Assembly (NCBI RefSeq): GCF_002198095.1
Contig: NZ_NHMK01000009.1
Span: forward strand, 62,001-126,000
Direction: 5' to 3'
DNA from: Deinococcus indicus
GTDB taxonomy: Bacteria > Deinococcota > Deinococci > Deinococcales > Deinococcaceae
Length of the DNA stretch: 64,000 nt
The notes beneath the pieces are model-generated. The model saw only the letters and a program-made list of their open reading frames with translations. It was not told the DNA's origin and searched no databases. Position 1 is the stretch's first letter; each line of letters opens with the position of its first letter. Shown here one piece after another: positions 23,992-32,674 of the stretch. The position numbers were made by a program, and so were the translations under genes.

Positions 23992-25995
23992 TCACTGCCA
24001 GTTGCCGCCGTTGTACGTGGCGCTGCCCGAGGCGGGCGTGGTGTAAGAGCGGTTGCTGCCGCCCTCCCAGGTGACGCTGGCGCCGCTGTCGCCGGGTTTC
24101 TTGATGAACTTGAACTGCGTGGCCACGCTGGGCGGCAGGCTCACGGTGGTCTTCCAGGTGCAGGTGCTGCCCGAGCAGTCGCCCGGTGTCATGGCAAGCG
24201 CCGACGCGGTGTTCCACGCGCCCAGTTCGGCGCGGTTGCCGGTCAGGTACACGTCCTGCCCGAAGAAGGTGCTGGCCCGCACCTGGAAGGTCACGCTGAC
24301 GGCCGCGCCGCCCCCGCCGCCGGTGCCGGTGGCGCCCGCGCGGTAGATGCCCATCCGGCCCGCGCCGATGGTCAGCGGGAGTTTCCCGCCCGTGACGGTC
24401 GCGCTGCTGGGCGCTCCCTCGGCGAGCAGGTCGTTGAAGACCGTGCCGTTGCTCAGCGCACTCTTGTCGGCCGCGCTGATGCCCGCGTTGCCCTGAATGT
24501 CCAGGTTCACGGTCGCGGCGCTGCCCGAGGTGTTCACGATCACCACGACGCGGTTGGCGCCGCTGCCCCGGTAGAAGGCGTACACGTTCTGCCCCCCGTT
24601 CGGGCGCCACAGTTCGGCGTAGCCTCCCTTCCACAGGCCGGGGTTCGCGGTGCGGATGCCCACGAGTTTCTTCGTGAGGTCGTAGGTGTTCTTGGGAGTG
24701 CCGCCGCCCGCCACGAAGTTCGCCTGCGTGACGCTGCGCCCCGCGTCGGTCCAGGCCCAGCCCGGCATGTCGCGGCGGTTGTCGGGGTCGTTCGCGCCGT
24801 ACATGCCCAGTTCGTTGCCGTAGTACAGCTGCGGAATGCCGGGCAGGGTCATCAGCAGGCCCAGCGCGTTGCCGTAACGGGCGCGGATCTCGGATTCGGC
24901 GACGCCGGTGCCGGGTTCGTTCACGAAGCGCGGCACGTCGTGGTTGTCGAGCAGGTTCACCTGCAGCAGCGTGCGGTCCAGGCCCAGGGTGCCGACCGTG
25001 TCCTGCATACTCCCGGCCACCCGGTCGAGGCTGCCGCCCTTCCCGACCGAGTCCACCAGCGCCTGCCGCAGCGGGAAGTTGAACGTGGAGTCGAACCCGG
25101 CGTCCAGGAATGGCTTGAGCTGCGAGGCGCTGCCCGACAGGAACGCCTCGCCCAGCAGGAAGGTATTGGGGCGCGAGGCGAGCACGCCCGGCACCCAGGA
25201 GTTCTGCCAGTAGGAGTTGGGGACGTGCTTGACGGTGTCCATGCGGATGGCGTCCACGGCGTAGTTCGTGACCCAGGTCTTGCTGAGGTTGGTCAGGTAC
25301 GTGGCGACGGCGCTGTCCTCCTGCCGGAAGTCCGGCAGGCCCGCCAGGGGGCAGACGATGTCGTCGCCGGTGCAGTTGCTGTGGAACCACGAGGGGTTCT
25401 GGCTGACGATCCGCGCGCCGTACCCGGCGTGGTTGACGACCATGTCCATCATGTATTTCTGCCCGCCGGCCTTCAGGTCGCTGATCAGGCCAGTGAGGTC
25501 GGCGCCCGTGCCCAGTCTGGGTTCGATGGCGGTGTCGTTGGGGTTGGTGTAGTCGGGCCAGTAGCCGTGGTACCCGCAGGAGTTCCCGTTCACGATCCCG
25601 ACCTGCTTGTACACGGGGGTGGTCCAGACGGCGGTGGCGCCCAGGTCGCGGATGTAGCCCAGGCGGTTGCGCAGGCCCTGGAGGTCGCCGCCGTGGAATT
25701 TGGTGGGGCTGGCCGGGTCGAAGCAGTTCGGTTGCCCCAGGGTGTCGTTGGAAGTGTTTCCATTCGAGAAACGGTCCGGCATCACGAGGTAGATGACCTG
25801 CTGCCGCCAGGCGTCGATGGCGCTGCCGCTGATCGCCTGGGCCTGCACACCCCCGCTGCTGGAAACGGTTCCAGGCTGGGCAGCCGACAGCGGCGCCGGA
25901 GCAGGAGCCTGAGAGCAGGCGGACAGGAGCAGGGCGACCGACAGCGCGCCCCCGATTCCGGGACGGACAGCAGGAGAATACACAGAACGTTTCAC
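23992..25995 (-). CDS. Alpha-amylase lipoprotein (GH13) with C-terminal CBM20
   Basis: Extracellular starch-degrading enzyme of 667 residues. The GTG start at 25995 is chosen for its strong Shine-Dalgarno (GGAGGT, 6 nt away); the ATG-initiated longer frame lacks one. The signal VKRSVYSPAV...LLLSAC is a lipoprotein type, with Cys about residue 30. The GH13 barrel has nucleophile D253 in RMDTVKH, acid/base E283 in LLGEAF and D353 in LLDNHD. A Gly-rich linker leads to a CBM20 starch-binding domain (about 565-667: VSVTFQVRASTFFGQDVYLT). Two copies of a LacI-operator-like palindrome lie inside the 5' coding region. Confidence 0.92.
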   Translation of the reverse strand: MKRSVYSPAVRPGIGGALSVALLLSACSQAPAPAPLSAAQPGTVSSSGGVQAQAISGSAIDAWRQQVIYLVMPDRFSNGNTSNDTLGQPNCFDPASPTKFHGGDLQGLRNRLGYIRDLGATAVWTTPVYKQVGIVNGNSCGYHGYWPDYTNPNDTAIEPRLGTGADLTGLISDLKAGGQKYMMDMVVNHAGYGARIVSQNPSWFHSNCTGDDIVCPLAGLPDFRQEDSAVATYLTNLSKTWVTNYAVDAIRMDTVKHVPNSYWQNSWVPGVLASRPNTFLLGEAFLSGSASQLKPFLDAGFDSTFNFPLRQALVDSVGKGGSLDRVAGSMQDTVGTLGLDRTLLQVNLLDNHDVPRFVNEPGTGVAESEIRARYGNALGLLMTLPGIPQLYYGNELGMYGANDPDNRRDMPGWAWTDAGRSVTQANFVAGGGTPKNTYDLTKKLVGIRTANPGLWKGGYAELWRPNGGQNVYAFYRGSGANRVVVIVNTSGSAATVNLDIQGNAGISAADKSALSNGTVFNDLLAEGAPSSATVTGGKLPLTIGAGRMGIYRAGATGTGGGGGAAVSVTFQVRASTFFGQDVYLTGNRAELGAWNTASALAMTPGDCSGSTCTWKTTVSLPPSVATQFKFIKKPGDSGASVTWEGGSNRSYTTPASGSATYNGGNWQ
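25749..25762. promoter_or_regulatory. Intragenic TGGAA-N4-TTCCA site 2 in the amylase gene
   Basis: TGGAAGTGTTTCCA, 233-246 nt inside the coding sequence. Same arms as the operator before the LacI gene at 32675-32692. Confidence 0.4.
25860..25873. promoter_or_regulatory. Intragenic TGGAA-N4-TTCCA site 1 in the amylase gene
   Basis: TGGAAACGGTTCCA, 122-135 nt inside the coding sequence. It also fits the general cre-like consensus of LacI/CcpA regulators. Confidence 0.45.
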
Positions 25996-26065
25996 GGCGA
26001 AACCTCCAGAAAGAGTGCTCCGCCACGGCGCGGAGCGGGCACGAATTGAATTGTGGTGCGTGCCC

Positions 26066-26096
26066 ATCATAATGGTCGGCCCCGCCCGGAACGCAA
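26066..26096 (-). promoter_or_regulatory. Possible amylase promoter
   Basis: On the minus strand TTGCGT (26091-26096), a 19-bp spacer and TATGAT (26066-26071). The spacer is longer than ideal. Other -35 choices are weaker. Confidence 0.3.
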
Positions 26097-26099
26097 GAG

Positions 26100-26129
26100 G
26101 AGGGGCCAGTCCAAACAGACTGACCCCTC
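26100..26129. terminator. Hairpin upstream of the amylase gene
   Basis: GAGGGGCCAGTC pairs with GACTGACCCCTC (one mismatch). It may insulate the amylase from transcription coming through repeat copy 3. Confidence 0.4.
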
Positions 26130-26154
26130 TAGACAACACGGCGTTCACGGCTCA

Positions 26155-26310
26155 TACGGATTCCGTTTGTTTCGCCGACAATCCGGTGACGTTCCGGATT
26201 GTCGGCTCCACGTCCGGAGGGGCGTTTCTCTCCTTCTCTGCGGGGCAGCTCTCCGAGTCGCATCCGCTCGGATTGAACGGGCTTTGCAGCCCATTCAATC
26301 GGAGTCCGTA
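26155..26310 (-). repeat. Stop-codon-associated repeat, copy 3 (long form)
   Basis: 156 bp from TACGGATTCCGTTTGTTTCG to GGAGTCCGTA, reverse orientation, flanked by TCA on both sides (26152-26154, 26311-26313). Like copy 7 it has an extra GGCGTTTCTCTCC...TCTGCGG segment. It sits in the 369-bp gap between the DUF4384-like and amylase genes, 55 bp from the nearest stop. Confidence 0.85.
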
Positions 26311-26364
26311 TCAGATTCGCTTGTCGCTGCCGCTGATCGGTGCCCACTCGCCGGGCGCCAGCCC

Positions 26365-27243
26365 TCAGCGGCGCTCGACCGTGATCTCGGTGCGGTTGCC
26401 CTTGCGCTTGACCTTCAGCTCGGCCTTGCCGCCACCGGCGCGGCGGAACTCGCTCTCGATCTCGTTGTTCTTCACGCGGGTCCCGACCAGCACGTACCCC
26501 TCGGCCCGCAGTTTCGCGGCGTAGGCGTCATGCTGGGCGCGCAGGTCCGTGCGGTTGTCGACGCTGATCCGCCACTCGCGCTGCGTGCCCCAGGGGTTCA
26601 CCACGACCGGCGCCGGCGTGGGCCTGACCGGCTGCGGCGCGCTGACCGCGCGGCCCGCCACCGTGTAGAAGGCCGTGTCGCTGACCCAGGTGTTCTGCGG
26701 CAGCGGCGTCACGACGATGCTCAGCGCCTGCGCCAGCCCCTGCTGCCCTGTGACCTTCACGCTGGCGAAGCTGTTCTGCTCGGACTTGAATGTGGCGATC
26801 TGATCGAGGTTCAGCGGCGTGCGGCTCGCGACGGCCAGCACCTTGTTCACGCCGTAGGGCGCGGCGATGTCGAAGCTGAAGGGATCACCGGCCGAGGGGA
26901 AGGCCTTGACCACGTTCGCCTTCAGGAAGTTCGCGCCGCCCTGGTAACGGTTGGGCAGGATCAGGTCCACCTGCCCCTGCGGGTCCACGTTGAACAGGTA
27001 CACGTACGCGTCCTGCGTGACGCTGGTGTACAGGCGGATCTTCTCGCCCGGCGCGTAGGCGGGCGTGCCGGCGCCGCTGCTGTCGCGGTCCGTCCAGACC
27101 TTCACGTTCAGTTCCGAGGTCACGGGGTTCACGATGATGCTCTGGGCGCTCAGGGTCGGCGCGGCCTGCGCGGGGCCGGAGGAGGACACGGCGGCCAGGG
27201 CGACGGTCAGGGCCATCAGGGAGTGGGGTCGGAAGGAAGTCAT
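26365..27243 (-). CDS. Exported DUF4384-like protein
   Basis: A 292-residue exported protein with a Sec signal ([20 protein letters not shown], cleavage about AQA-AP). The central part [37 protein letters not shown] matches DUF4384 domains, found in exported or regulatory proteins and thought to be a beta-sandwich; the match is by eye. The C-terminal 80 residues are a separate basic domain ([20 protein letters not shown]...[15 protein letters not shown]). No enzymatic motif is visible. ATG 27243 is chosen because the signal peptide starts there. A surface role is inferred. Confidence 0.7.
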   Translation of the reverse strand: MTSFRPHSLMALTVALAAVSSSGPAQAAPTLSAQSIIVNPVTSELNVKVWTDRDSSGAGTPAYAPGEKIRLYTSVTQDAYVYLFNVDPQGQVDLILPNRYQGGANFLKANVVKAFPSAGDPFSFDIAAPYGVNKVLAVASRTPLNLDQIATFKSEQNSFASVKVTGQQGLAQALSIVVTPLPQNTWVSDTAFYTVAGRAVSAPQPVRPTPAPVVVNPWGTQREWRISVDNRTDLRAQHDAYAAKLRAEGYVLVGTRVKNNEIESEFRRAGGGKAELKVKRKGNRTEITVERR

Positions 27244-27386
27244 GCCGGCAGTGTGCCCGCCGCGCGTGACGCCCACCTGACCCGTCCCCACACGCCCATC
27301 CCGCGAGTTCTCATGAGCCGGTCAGGTTCCGGCCACCGGCAGCAATCGGAATACGTGTCACAAAGTAAATTCTGTTCATGCGTCCC

Positions 27387-27415
27387 TTGTGATCCGCTCA
27401 TCCGGGCACTAGACT
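27387..27415 (+). promoter_or_regulatory. Promoter of the molybdopterin-domain/kinase operon
   Basis: TTGTGA (27387-27392), a 17-bp spacer and TAGACT (27410-27415), then 7 nt to the GTG at 27423. Spacing puts transcription start at or next to the start codon, so a leaderless mRNA. Confidence 0.65.
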
Positions 27416-27422
27416 GACCGGC

Positions 27423-28004
27423 GTGCTCCCCCGCAACCCACACCCACAGTCACGCTTCCGCGTGTGGCGCCGCCTGGGACTGATCACCCTGCTCACGCTG
27501 GCGCCGGTCACCGCCGGACAGGTGAACCCCGCCTCCAAATCGCGGCTGCCGGCCTTCACGTACGTCCGCGCCGCGCAACCCACCCCGAAAGCCAAACCGG
27601 GCGAACGCCGCGCGCTCACCATCAGCACCGGCCAGCGCGAACTGAACCTCACGCTCGGGCAGTTGCAGGCCATGCCCGCCGTGCGCTACACCACCCACCA
27701 CCCCCAGCTGAAACGCAGCTTCACGTACGAGGGCGTCACGCTGCGCGACCTCGCCGCGCGCGGCGGATTCCTGGGCCGCGACCTGCGTGTGTACGCCGCC
27801 AACGGCTTCGCCAGCACCATCCGCGCCGACGACTACATGAACTGGCCGATCATGCTCGCCTACCGCGCCGACGGCGCGCCCATCCCGATCCTGCAGAAAG
27901 GCCCGCTGACCGTCGTGCTGCCCGAACGCCCCGAACGCTTCCACGCCGGCGAGTACTCGGCCGCGTGGGTGTGGTTCGCCGAACGGATCGCCCCGGCCCA
28001 GTGA
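27423..28004 (+). CDS. Small exported molybdopterin-domain-like protein without cysteine
   Basis: A 193-residue protein with an N-terminal hydrophobic signal (LGLITLLTLAPVTAG). The part LNLTLGQLQAMPAVRYTT, FTYEGVTLRDLAARGGF and YAANGFASTIRADDYMNWP resembles the oxidoreductase molybdopterin-binding fold (sulfite-oxidase type). Enzymes of that family bind Mo through a conserved Cys, but this protein contains no cysteine at all, so molybdenum catalysis is unlikely. It overlaps a histidine kinase gene by four bases, which suggests a periplasmic ligand-sensing partner of the kinase. Function is inferred; the fold assignment rests on pattern reading. Confidence 0.65.
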   Translation: MLPRNPHPQSRFRVWRRLGLITLLTLAPVTAGQVNPASKSRLPAFTYVRAAQPTPKAKPGERRALTISTGQRELNLTLGQLQAMPAVRYTTHHPQLKRSFTYEGVTLRDLAARGGFLGRDLRVYAANGFASTIRADDYMNWPIMLAYRADGAPIPILQKGPLTVVLPERPERFHAGEYSAAWVWFAERIAPAQ

Positions 28005-29257
28005 CCGCTCCGACCGGGCACCAGGGACCGGCGCGGCTGTGGCTGCTGGCCCGCGAACTGCTGCTGGCCATCCTGCCGGGCCTCCTGACGACCGCCGTGC
28101 TGGTGGCCACCACCCTGCCCGCCTACAACGCCCTGAAGAACACCGGGACCGGCTGGACGCCCTACGCGTACCAGGGCTTCGCGCAGGACGTCCTGCAATA
28201 CCAGGTCTCCCGGCACCCGGACGTGCCCGCCGAGGACCGCGAGCGGCGCCGCCTGATGGCCCTGTCCAGCGCCCTGAACCGCGCGCAGTTCGGGCTGCTC
28301 GACGACGTGGAACGCCTCGGCGAACGCCGCCTGTCGGTCGCGGCCCGCAACCTGCAGGAAGACACCGACGCCTCGGCCGCGCGGGCCGTGCAGGAAGCGC
28401 TGGGCCTGAGCGCCCAGGCCACCGAGTACGCCAAGGGCCTGGGCATCCGCTACGAGCAGGAACTCCAGCGGCTGCGCTACGCCCTGGTCGTCACCTCGGT
28501 CCTGACCGGCGTGCTCAGCGCCCTGCTGATCCTGCGCGCCCTGTGGCTGTGGCGCGGCGAACACCAGCGCACCCGCCAGCGCGAGGAACGCCAGCTCGAG
28601 GCACTGAACCTCGCCAGTCACGAGATGCGCCGGCCCCTCCAGACCCTGCTGCTCGCCAGCGACCTGCTGCGCCGCGCCGAGACGCCCGACCAGCAGCAAC
28701 GCCTGCTGACCATGATCGAGGACAGCGCCTCGCAGATCTCGAACCGCGCCGACCTCAGCCGCCTGAACGACCTGTACCTCGACGTGACCCTGAACCCCCA
28801 GCGCACCGACCTGCGCCCCCTGCTGCGCCGCTTCGGTTCGGAACGTGTGCACGTCGTCACGCCCGACACGCCCGTGCCGTGGTCCGTGGACGTCGGCCGG
28901 TTCCGGCAGATGATCGAGAACCTCGTCGAGAACGCCCTGAAATACACCGCCGGCGTCGTCGAGGTCAGCCTGAGCACCCCGCACGGCCGGCCGCAGGTGC
29001 AGGTCCGTGACTTCGGCCCCGGTATGAGCGACGAACTGCAACGCCGCGTCTTCCAGCCCTACGAGCGCGGCCCGGTCAGCCTGGGCAGCGGCCAGGGCCT
29101 GGGCCTGCCCCTGGTGCGCCGCTACGCCCGCGCGCACGGCGGGGACGTCACCATCGGCCACGCGCCCGGCGGCGGCCTGATCATGACCGTCACGCTGGGC
29201 GACCCCACCACGCACCTGCGCGCCCCGGTCAGTGCCACGCCCGCCCGGCGGGACTGA
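28001..29257 (+). CDS. Membrane sensor histidine kinase
   Basis: A 418-residue kinase from a GTG overlapping the previous stop (GTGA). Two membrane helices (about residues 15-35 and 160-185) enclose a helical periplasmic domain of about 125 residues rich in Arg/Glu/Ala. The HisKA box is NLASHEMRRPLQTL, with the phospho-accepting His. The ATPase domain has the N box ENLVENALKYT, G1 DFGPGMSD and G2 GSGQGLGLPLVRR. No response regulator is adjacent, so its partner is elsewhere. Coupling to the upstream exported protein suggests that protein supplies or gates the signal. Confidence 0.88.
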   Translation: MTAPTGHQGPARLWLLARELLLAILPGLLTTAVLVATTLPAYNALKNTGTGWTPYAYQGFAQDVLQYQVSRHPDVPAEDRERRRLMALSSALNRAQFGLLDDVERLGERRLSVAARNLQEDTDASAARAVQEALGLSAQATEYAKGLGIRYEQELQRLRYALVVTSVLTGVLSALLILRALWLWRGEHQRTRQREERQLEALNLASHEMRRPLQTLLLASDLLRRAETPDQQQRLLTMIEDSASQISNRADLSRLNDLYLDVTLNPQRTDLRPLLRRFGSERVHVVTPDTPVPWSVDVGRFRQMIENLVENALKYTAGVVEVSLSTPHGRPQVQVRDFGPGMSDELQRRVFQPYERGPVSLGSGQGLGLPLVRRYARAHGGDVTIGHAPGGGLIMTVTLGDPTTHLRAPVSATPARRD

Positions 29258-29308
29258 CCGGCAGCTGACGAACCGGATTTCCGCACAGCGTCCAGGCCCG
29301 CCGCGCCC

Positions 29309-29314
29309 TACGCT
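29309..29314 (+). promoter_or_regulatory. -10 box of the PKD-CAP gene (leaderless type)
   Basis: TACGCT, 7 nt before the GTG at 29322, with no Shine-Dalgarno. Confidence 0.5.
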
Positions 29315-29321
29315 GGGTAAC

Positions 29322-30305
29322 GTGACCCGCCGTTCCCTCCTGCTTCCGCTGCTGCTGGGCCTGCTGGCCGCGTCCGCCCCGGCCGCCCACGCGCAGGGCA
29401 CCTTCCGGGTCGGGTACAGCGCCGACTCTACCCGGCAGGCCCCGCTGACCGTCACGTTCACCGCCACCTTCCCGGCCGCGCACACGGTCCGCTGGGCGTT
29501 CGGGGACGGCGCCGCCGCGCAGGGCCCGCAGGTCACGCACACGTACTACCGGCCCGGCACGTTCACGCTGACCGCCACGCTGCTCAACGCGCAGGGCCGC
29601 GAGGTCAGCCGCGCCGAGACGCCCATCGAGGTCCGCAGCGGCGGCCCCGAACGCGCCGAACTGACCGTCCTGCACGCGCCGGGCAGCGTCCGCATCGGCC
29701 CGGCCGGCAGCGTCCTGTACCGCCCGGAACCGCCGCGCGTGTTCCTCGACGGCCGCGAGGTCGGCCCCGGCCCCGCCCCCCTGACCCCCGGCCCGCACGC
29801 GGCGCTGGCCCAGGCGACCGGCAGCGCCGGCCAGCGCCTGGAACGTCGCCTGACCCTGAACGCCGCGCCCTTCCAGACGAGCCCCGCCTTCGACAGCGAG
29901 GTGCTGCGCCTCACCAACCGCGCCCGCGCGCAGGGCTGGAACTGCGCGACCCTCCGCACGGGCGGCCCGGCCCTGCCCCCGCTCGCCCCGCACCCCGCGC
30001 TGGACCTCGCCGCGCAGGGGCAGTCGGCCGGCATGGCGCTGTACGGGTACTTCGACCACACCAGCGCCCTGGACGGCAGCAGCCCCATGCGCCGCGTGCA
30101 GACGGCCGGCCTGAACCCCGCCAGCGTCGCCGAGAACATCGCCGCCGGACAGACCACGCCCGCCGAGGTCGTGGACGGCTGGCTGCGCAGCCCCGGCCAC
30201 TGCCGCAACGTCATGGGGAACTTCACCCTGATCGGCCTGTCGTACGTGGCCCGCCCCGGCACCCCGTACACCCACTACTGGACGCAGGTCTTCGCGCGGC
30301 CCTGA
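29322..30305 (+). CDS. Exported protein with PKD and CAP (SCP/PR1) domains
   Basis: A 327-residue exported protein from a GTG (VTRRSLLLPLLLGLLAASAP is the signal). A PKD-like domain follows (APLTVTFTATFPAAHTVRWAFGDG, HTYYRPGTFTLT), then a linker, then a C-terminal CAP domain of about 130 residues: VLRLTNRARAQGWNC, GYFDHTSALDGSSP, SVAENIAAG and WLRSPGHCRNVM. Bacterial CAP proteins of this YkwD type are secreted, with unclear roles; the conserved His and Glu positions are present. The first frame upstream (from 29232) lacks a signal peptide. Confidence 0.82.
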   Translation: MTRRSLLLPLLLGLLAASAPAAHAQGTFRVGYSADSTRQAPLTVTFTATFPAAHTVRWAFGDGAAAQGPQVTHTYYRPGTFTLTATLLNAQGREVSRAETPIEVRSGGPERAELTVLHAPGSVRIGPAGSVLYRPEPPRVFLDGREVGPGPAPLTPGPHAALAQATGSAGQRLERRLTLNAAPFQTSPAFDSEVLRLTNRARAQGWNCATLRTGGPALPPLAPHPALDLAAQGQSAGMALYGYFDHTSALDGSSPMRRVQTAGLNPASVAENIAAGQTTPAEVVDGWLRSPGHCRNVMGNFTLIGLSYVARPGTPYTHYWTQVFARP

Positions 30306-30356
30306 ACCCGCCGGGTGACCGGCAGGCGCCGGCCGTTGCGGCAGGAGTCCGGATCA

Positions 30357-30490
30357 TACGGACTCCGATTGAATGGGCTGAAAAGCCCGTTCAATCCGAG
30401 CGGATGCGAGAGGGAGAGAAACGGATTCCGGACGTGGAGCCAACAATCCGGTGACGTTCCGGATTGTTGGCGAAATAAACGGAATCCGTA
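30357..30490 (+). repeat. Stop-codon-associated repeat, copy 4
   Basis: 134 bp from TACGGACTCCGATTGAATGG to ACGGAATCCGTA. Palindromes: GATTGAATGGGCT with AGCCCGTTCAATC, and CAACAATCCGG with CCGGATTGTTG. Flanked by TCA at 30354-30356 and 30491-30493; the right TCA is the complement of the sigma-factor stop codon. Confidence 0.9.
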
Positions 30491-31111
30491 TCAGTTCACG
30501 TCAGCGACGCTTTCGAGCAGGTCGGCCAGCTGCTCCTTGGCGCGGAACACGCGGCTCTTGGCCGTGCCGAGCGCCACACCCTGAATCTGCGCGATCTCGT
30601 CGTAACTCAGGTCTTCCATGAAGCGCAGCACGACCGCCTCGCGGTACTCGGGCGGCAGCTGTTGCAGGGCGCGCTGCACGCGGTCCTGCGCGTCGGCACT
30701 CTCGGCGGCCTGCACCGGGGAGCGTTTCTCGCTGGTGACCTCGAACCCCACGTCCTCGCGCGCCTGTTCCAGCGAGAAGCGCTGCAACTGCTTGCGGCGG
30801 TGCGATTCGATCTGCGTGTTCCTGGCCACCTGATACAGCCACGGCAGCACCCGCTCGCCCGGCCGGAAGGTGCGGATGCTGCGCCACGCGCGGTAGAAGA
30901 CCTCCTGCGTCAGGTCCAGGGCGTCCTCGCTGTTGCCTTCCAGGCGGTACAGGTACCCGTACATGCGGCCCTCGTACTCCTGCACGAACTCGAACCACGC
31001 GCGTTCCTCGCCGGCCGTCAGCCGCTCCAGCAGCTCGGGTGAGATCAGATCGGCAGGCGCAGGATCGGCCGGTACGGGATCGGTCAGCGCAGGGTCGGTC
31101 GGAGGGTTCAC
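30491..31111 (-). CDS. RNA polymerase sigma factor, ECF-like
   Basis: A 206-residue sigma-70 family factor. Region 2 is WFEFVQEYEGRMYGYLYRLE, NSEDALDLTQEVFYRAWRSI and LPWLYQVARNTQIESHRR; region 4 is LQQLPPEYREAVVLRFMEDL and SYDEIAQIQGVALGTAKSRV. Regions 1 and 3 are absent, as in ECF factors. The first 25 residues are a Pro/Asp/Ala repeat (DPALTDPVPADPAPAD). The GTG start has GGAG 6 nt upstream. No anti-sigma gene is adjacent: downstream is only repeat copy 4 and the opposite-strand CAP gene. Its TGA stop is one flank of that repeat. Confidence 0.92.
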   Translation of the reverse strand: MNPPTDPALTDPVPADPAPADLISPELLERLTAGEERAWFEFVQEYEGRMYGYLYRLEGNSEDALDLTQEVFYRAWRSIRTFRPGERVLPWLYQVARNTQIESHRRKQLQRFSLEQAREDVGFEVTSEKRSPVQAAESADAQDRVQRALQQLPPEYREAVVLRFMEDLSYDEIAQIQGVALGTAKSRVFRAKEQLADLLESVADVN

Positions 31112-31194
31112 AGTGCTCCTACCATAGCGCCCCGCCCCGGTCCGGCGCGCCGCACACCGCCCGGCGGCTGCGCTACCATGCGCGCCACCCGCCC

Positions 31195-31581
31195 ATGACG
31201 ACCCCGCCTCCCCCCGCCTCTGTCCCGCCGCCCGTCCCCCCGGCGCCGCCGGAGTCGTCCGCCCTGAGCGAGGCGCTGCGCGGCATGCTGCCTGACCTGA
31301 GCGTGGGCGCGCTGCTGGGCTTCGCGACGGGCGTGGCCCTGCGGCACATCGGGCGGGTGGCGCTGATCGCGCTGGGCGCGCTGTTCATCACGCTGCAACT
31401 GCTGTCGTACTTCGGGCTGATCACCGTGAACTGGTGGCAGGTGCAGGCGCTGACCGAACCGTGGTTGCGCCAGGGCAGCGAACAGGGCGGCGCGTGGCTG
31501 GCGCGGGTCCTGACGGCCAACCTGCCGTTCGCCGGGGCGTTCACCGCCGGCATGTTGCTGGGCCTGCGCGCCAGGGTGTAG
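31195..31581 (+). CDS. FUN14-family membrane protein
   Basis: A 128-residue protein with a Pro-rich N-terminus (TTPPPPASVPPPVPPAPP) and the FUN14 segment LSVGALLGFATGVALRHIGR followed by VALIALGALFITLQLLSYFG, about two to three membrane helices with glycine packing motifs. FUN14 is best known from the eukaryotic mitophagy receptor FUNDC1; bacterial roles are not established. ATG 31195 is used. It stands alone between the sigma factor (divergent) and the LacI gene (convergent), with a hairpin terminator after it. Confidence 0.72.
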   Translation: MTTPPPPASVPPPVPPAPPESSALSEALRGMLPDLSVGALLGFATGVALRHIGRVALIALGALFITLQLLSYFGLITVNWWQVQALTEPWLRQGSEQGGAWLARVLTANLPFAGAFTAGMLLGLRARV

Positions 31582-31591
31582 AGAGCGAACA

Positions 31592-31632
31592 GTTGATGGT
31601 AGAGAGACGCACCCCTCTATCAACCATCAACG
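31592..31632. terminator. Bidirectional hairpin between the FUN14 and LacI genes
   Basis: GTTGATGGTAGAGAG pairs imperfectly with CCTCTATCAACCATCAAC. A third half-copy (GTTCAACCATCAACCC) follows. Both genes converge here. Confidence 0.5.
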
Positions 31633-31647
31633 TTCAACCATCAACCC

Positions 31648-32649
31648 TTACGCGCTGCCGCGCACGATCAGGCGCGGTTCGAAGCGGCGGGCGCGGGGCG
31701 GTCCCTTGTAGCCGTTCAGGCGCGAGAGCAGCAGTTGCGCGGCCTCGTAGCCCATGCTCTCGACCGGCTGGTGCAGGGTGGTCAGGCCGCGCTCGGCTGC
31801 CCAGGGCTGATCGTCGAAGCCGATGACGCGCACGTCCTGCCCGATCCGCAGGCCGCGCAGGCGCACCTCGTCGAGCAGCGCGCCGGCCAGCATGTCGGCG
31901 GAGGCGAACACCGTGCAGGGCAGCCCGGCGGCCTGCGCGTCGTCCAGCAGGGTCGCGGCGGTGTTGCGGGCGGCCAGCGAGTCGAAGCTGGAGGTGTACT
32001 CGGCGCGGACGCTGCGCCCGGCGGCCTGCACCTCACTCATGAAGCCGCTGCGGCGGTCCTCGAACACGCGGGTGGTGAACAGCTGGTCGAGTTCCGTCTC
32101 GACCCACACGGCGTACAGCTGCCCCGGCAGTTTCGCGGCGTACTCGCCGGCCAGTCGGCCCCCGGCGACGTTGTCCATGAACGAGGAATCCACGTTGTCG
32201 GCGTAGGCGTCGACCAGCACGGTCGGCTGCTGGGTGCGCAGGCGCCGCTCGTGGAACATCTGCGTGAGGTTGTAGGTCGCCATGACCAGCCCGTCCGCCT
32301 GGTACGCCAGGGTGTGGGAGCCCAGGTAACGTTCCAGCCGCGAGCGGTCCAGCAGCGGGAAGATCGCCACGTCGTACCGCGCCTCCTGGAAGGCGCTTTC
32401 CAGGCCGTCGAGCAGCCGCACGTAGAACTCGGTGGTCAGGACCGGCAGCAGCACGCTGATGGTGTAGCTCTTGCCGCCGGCGATGCGGCGGGCGTGCGGG
32501 TTGGGGGTGTACTCGAGGTCCGAGATGGCCTTGAGCACGCTCTCGCGCGTGGCTCCCTTGACGGCGACGTGGTTGTTCAGCACCCGTGAAACGGTGCCGA
32601 CTCCAACCCCGGCCTGCCGGGCTACGTCCTGAATGGTGGGTTTGCGCAT
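31648..32649 (-). CDS. LacI-family transcriptional repressor
   Basis: A 333-residue sugar-type regulator. The N-terminal helix-turn-helix is TIQDVARQAGVGVGTVSRVL, with the hinge helix ISDLEYTPNPHARRIAGGKS, followed by a periplasmic-binding-protein-like sensor domain (VRVIGFDDQPWAAERGLTTL near the C-terminus). It should dimerise and leave its operator on binding an effector sugar. A perfect 18-bp palindrome lies 26 bp upstream, suggesting autoregulation. The same arms occur twice in the amylase gene, so starch or maltodextrin metabolism is a likely target. The frame upstream of ATG 32649 is not used: it would translate the operator. Confidence 0.9.
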   Translation of the reverse strand: MRKPTIQDVARQAGVGVGTVSRVLNNHVAVKGATRESVLKAISDLEYTPNPHARRIAGGKSYTISVLLPVLTTEFYVRLLDGLESAFQEARYDVAIFPLLDRSRLERYLGSHTLAYQADGLVMATYNLTQMFHERRLRTQQPTVLVDAYADNVDSSFMDNVAGGRLAGEYAAKLPGQLYAVWVETELDQLFTTRVFEDRRSGFMSEVQAAGRSVRAEYTSSFDSLAARNTAATLLDDAQAAGLPCTVFASADMLAGALLDEVRLRGLRIGQDVRVIGFDDQPWAAERGLTTLHQPVESMGYEAAQLLLSRLNGYKGPPRARRFEPRLIVRGSA

Positions 32650-32674
32650 GATCTTGCCCTCACCATACTCCCTT

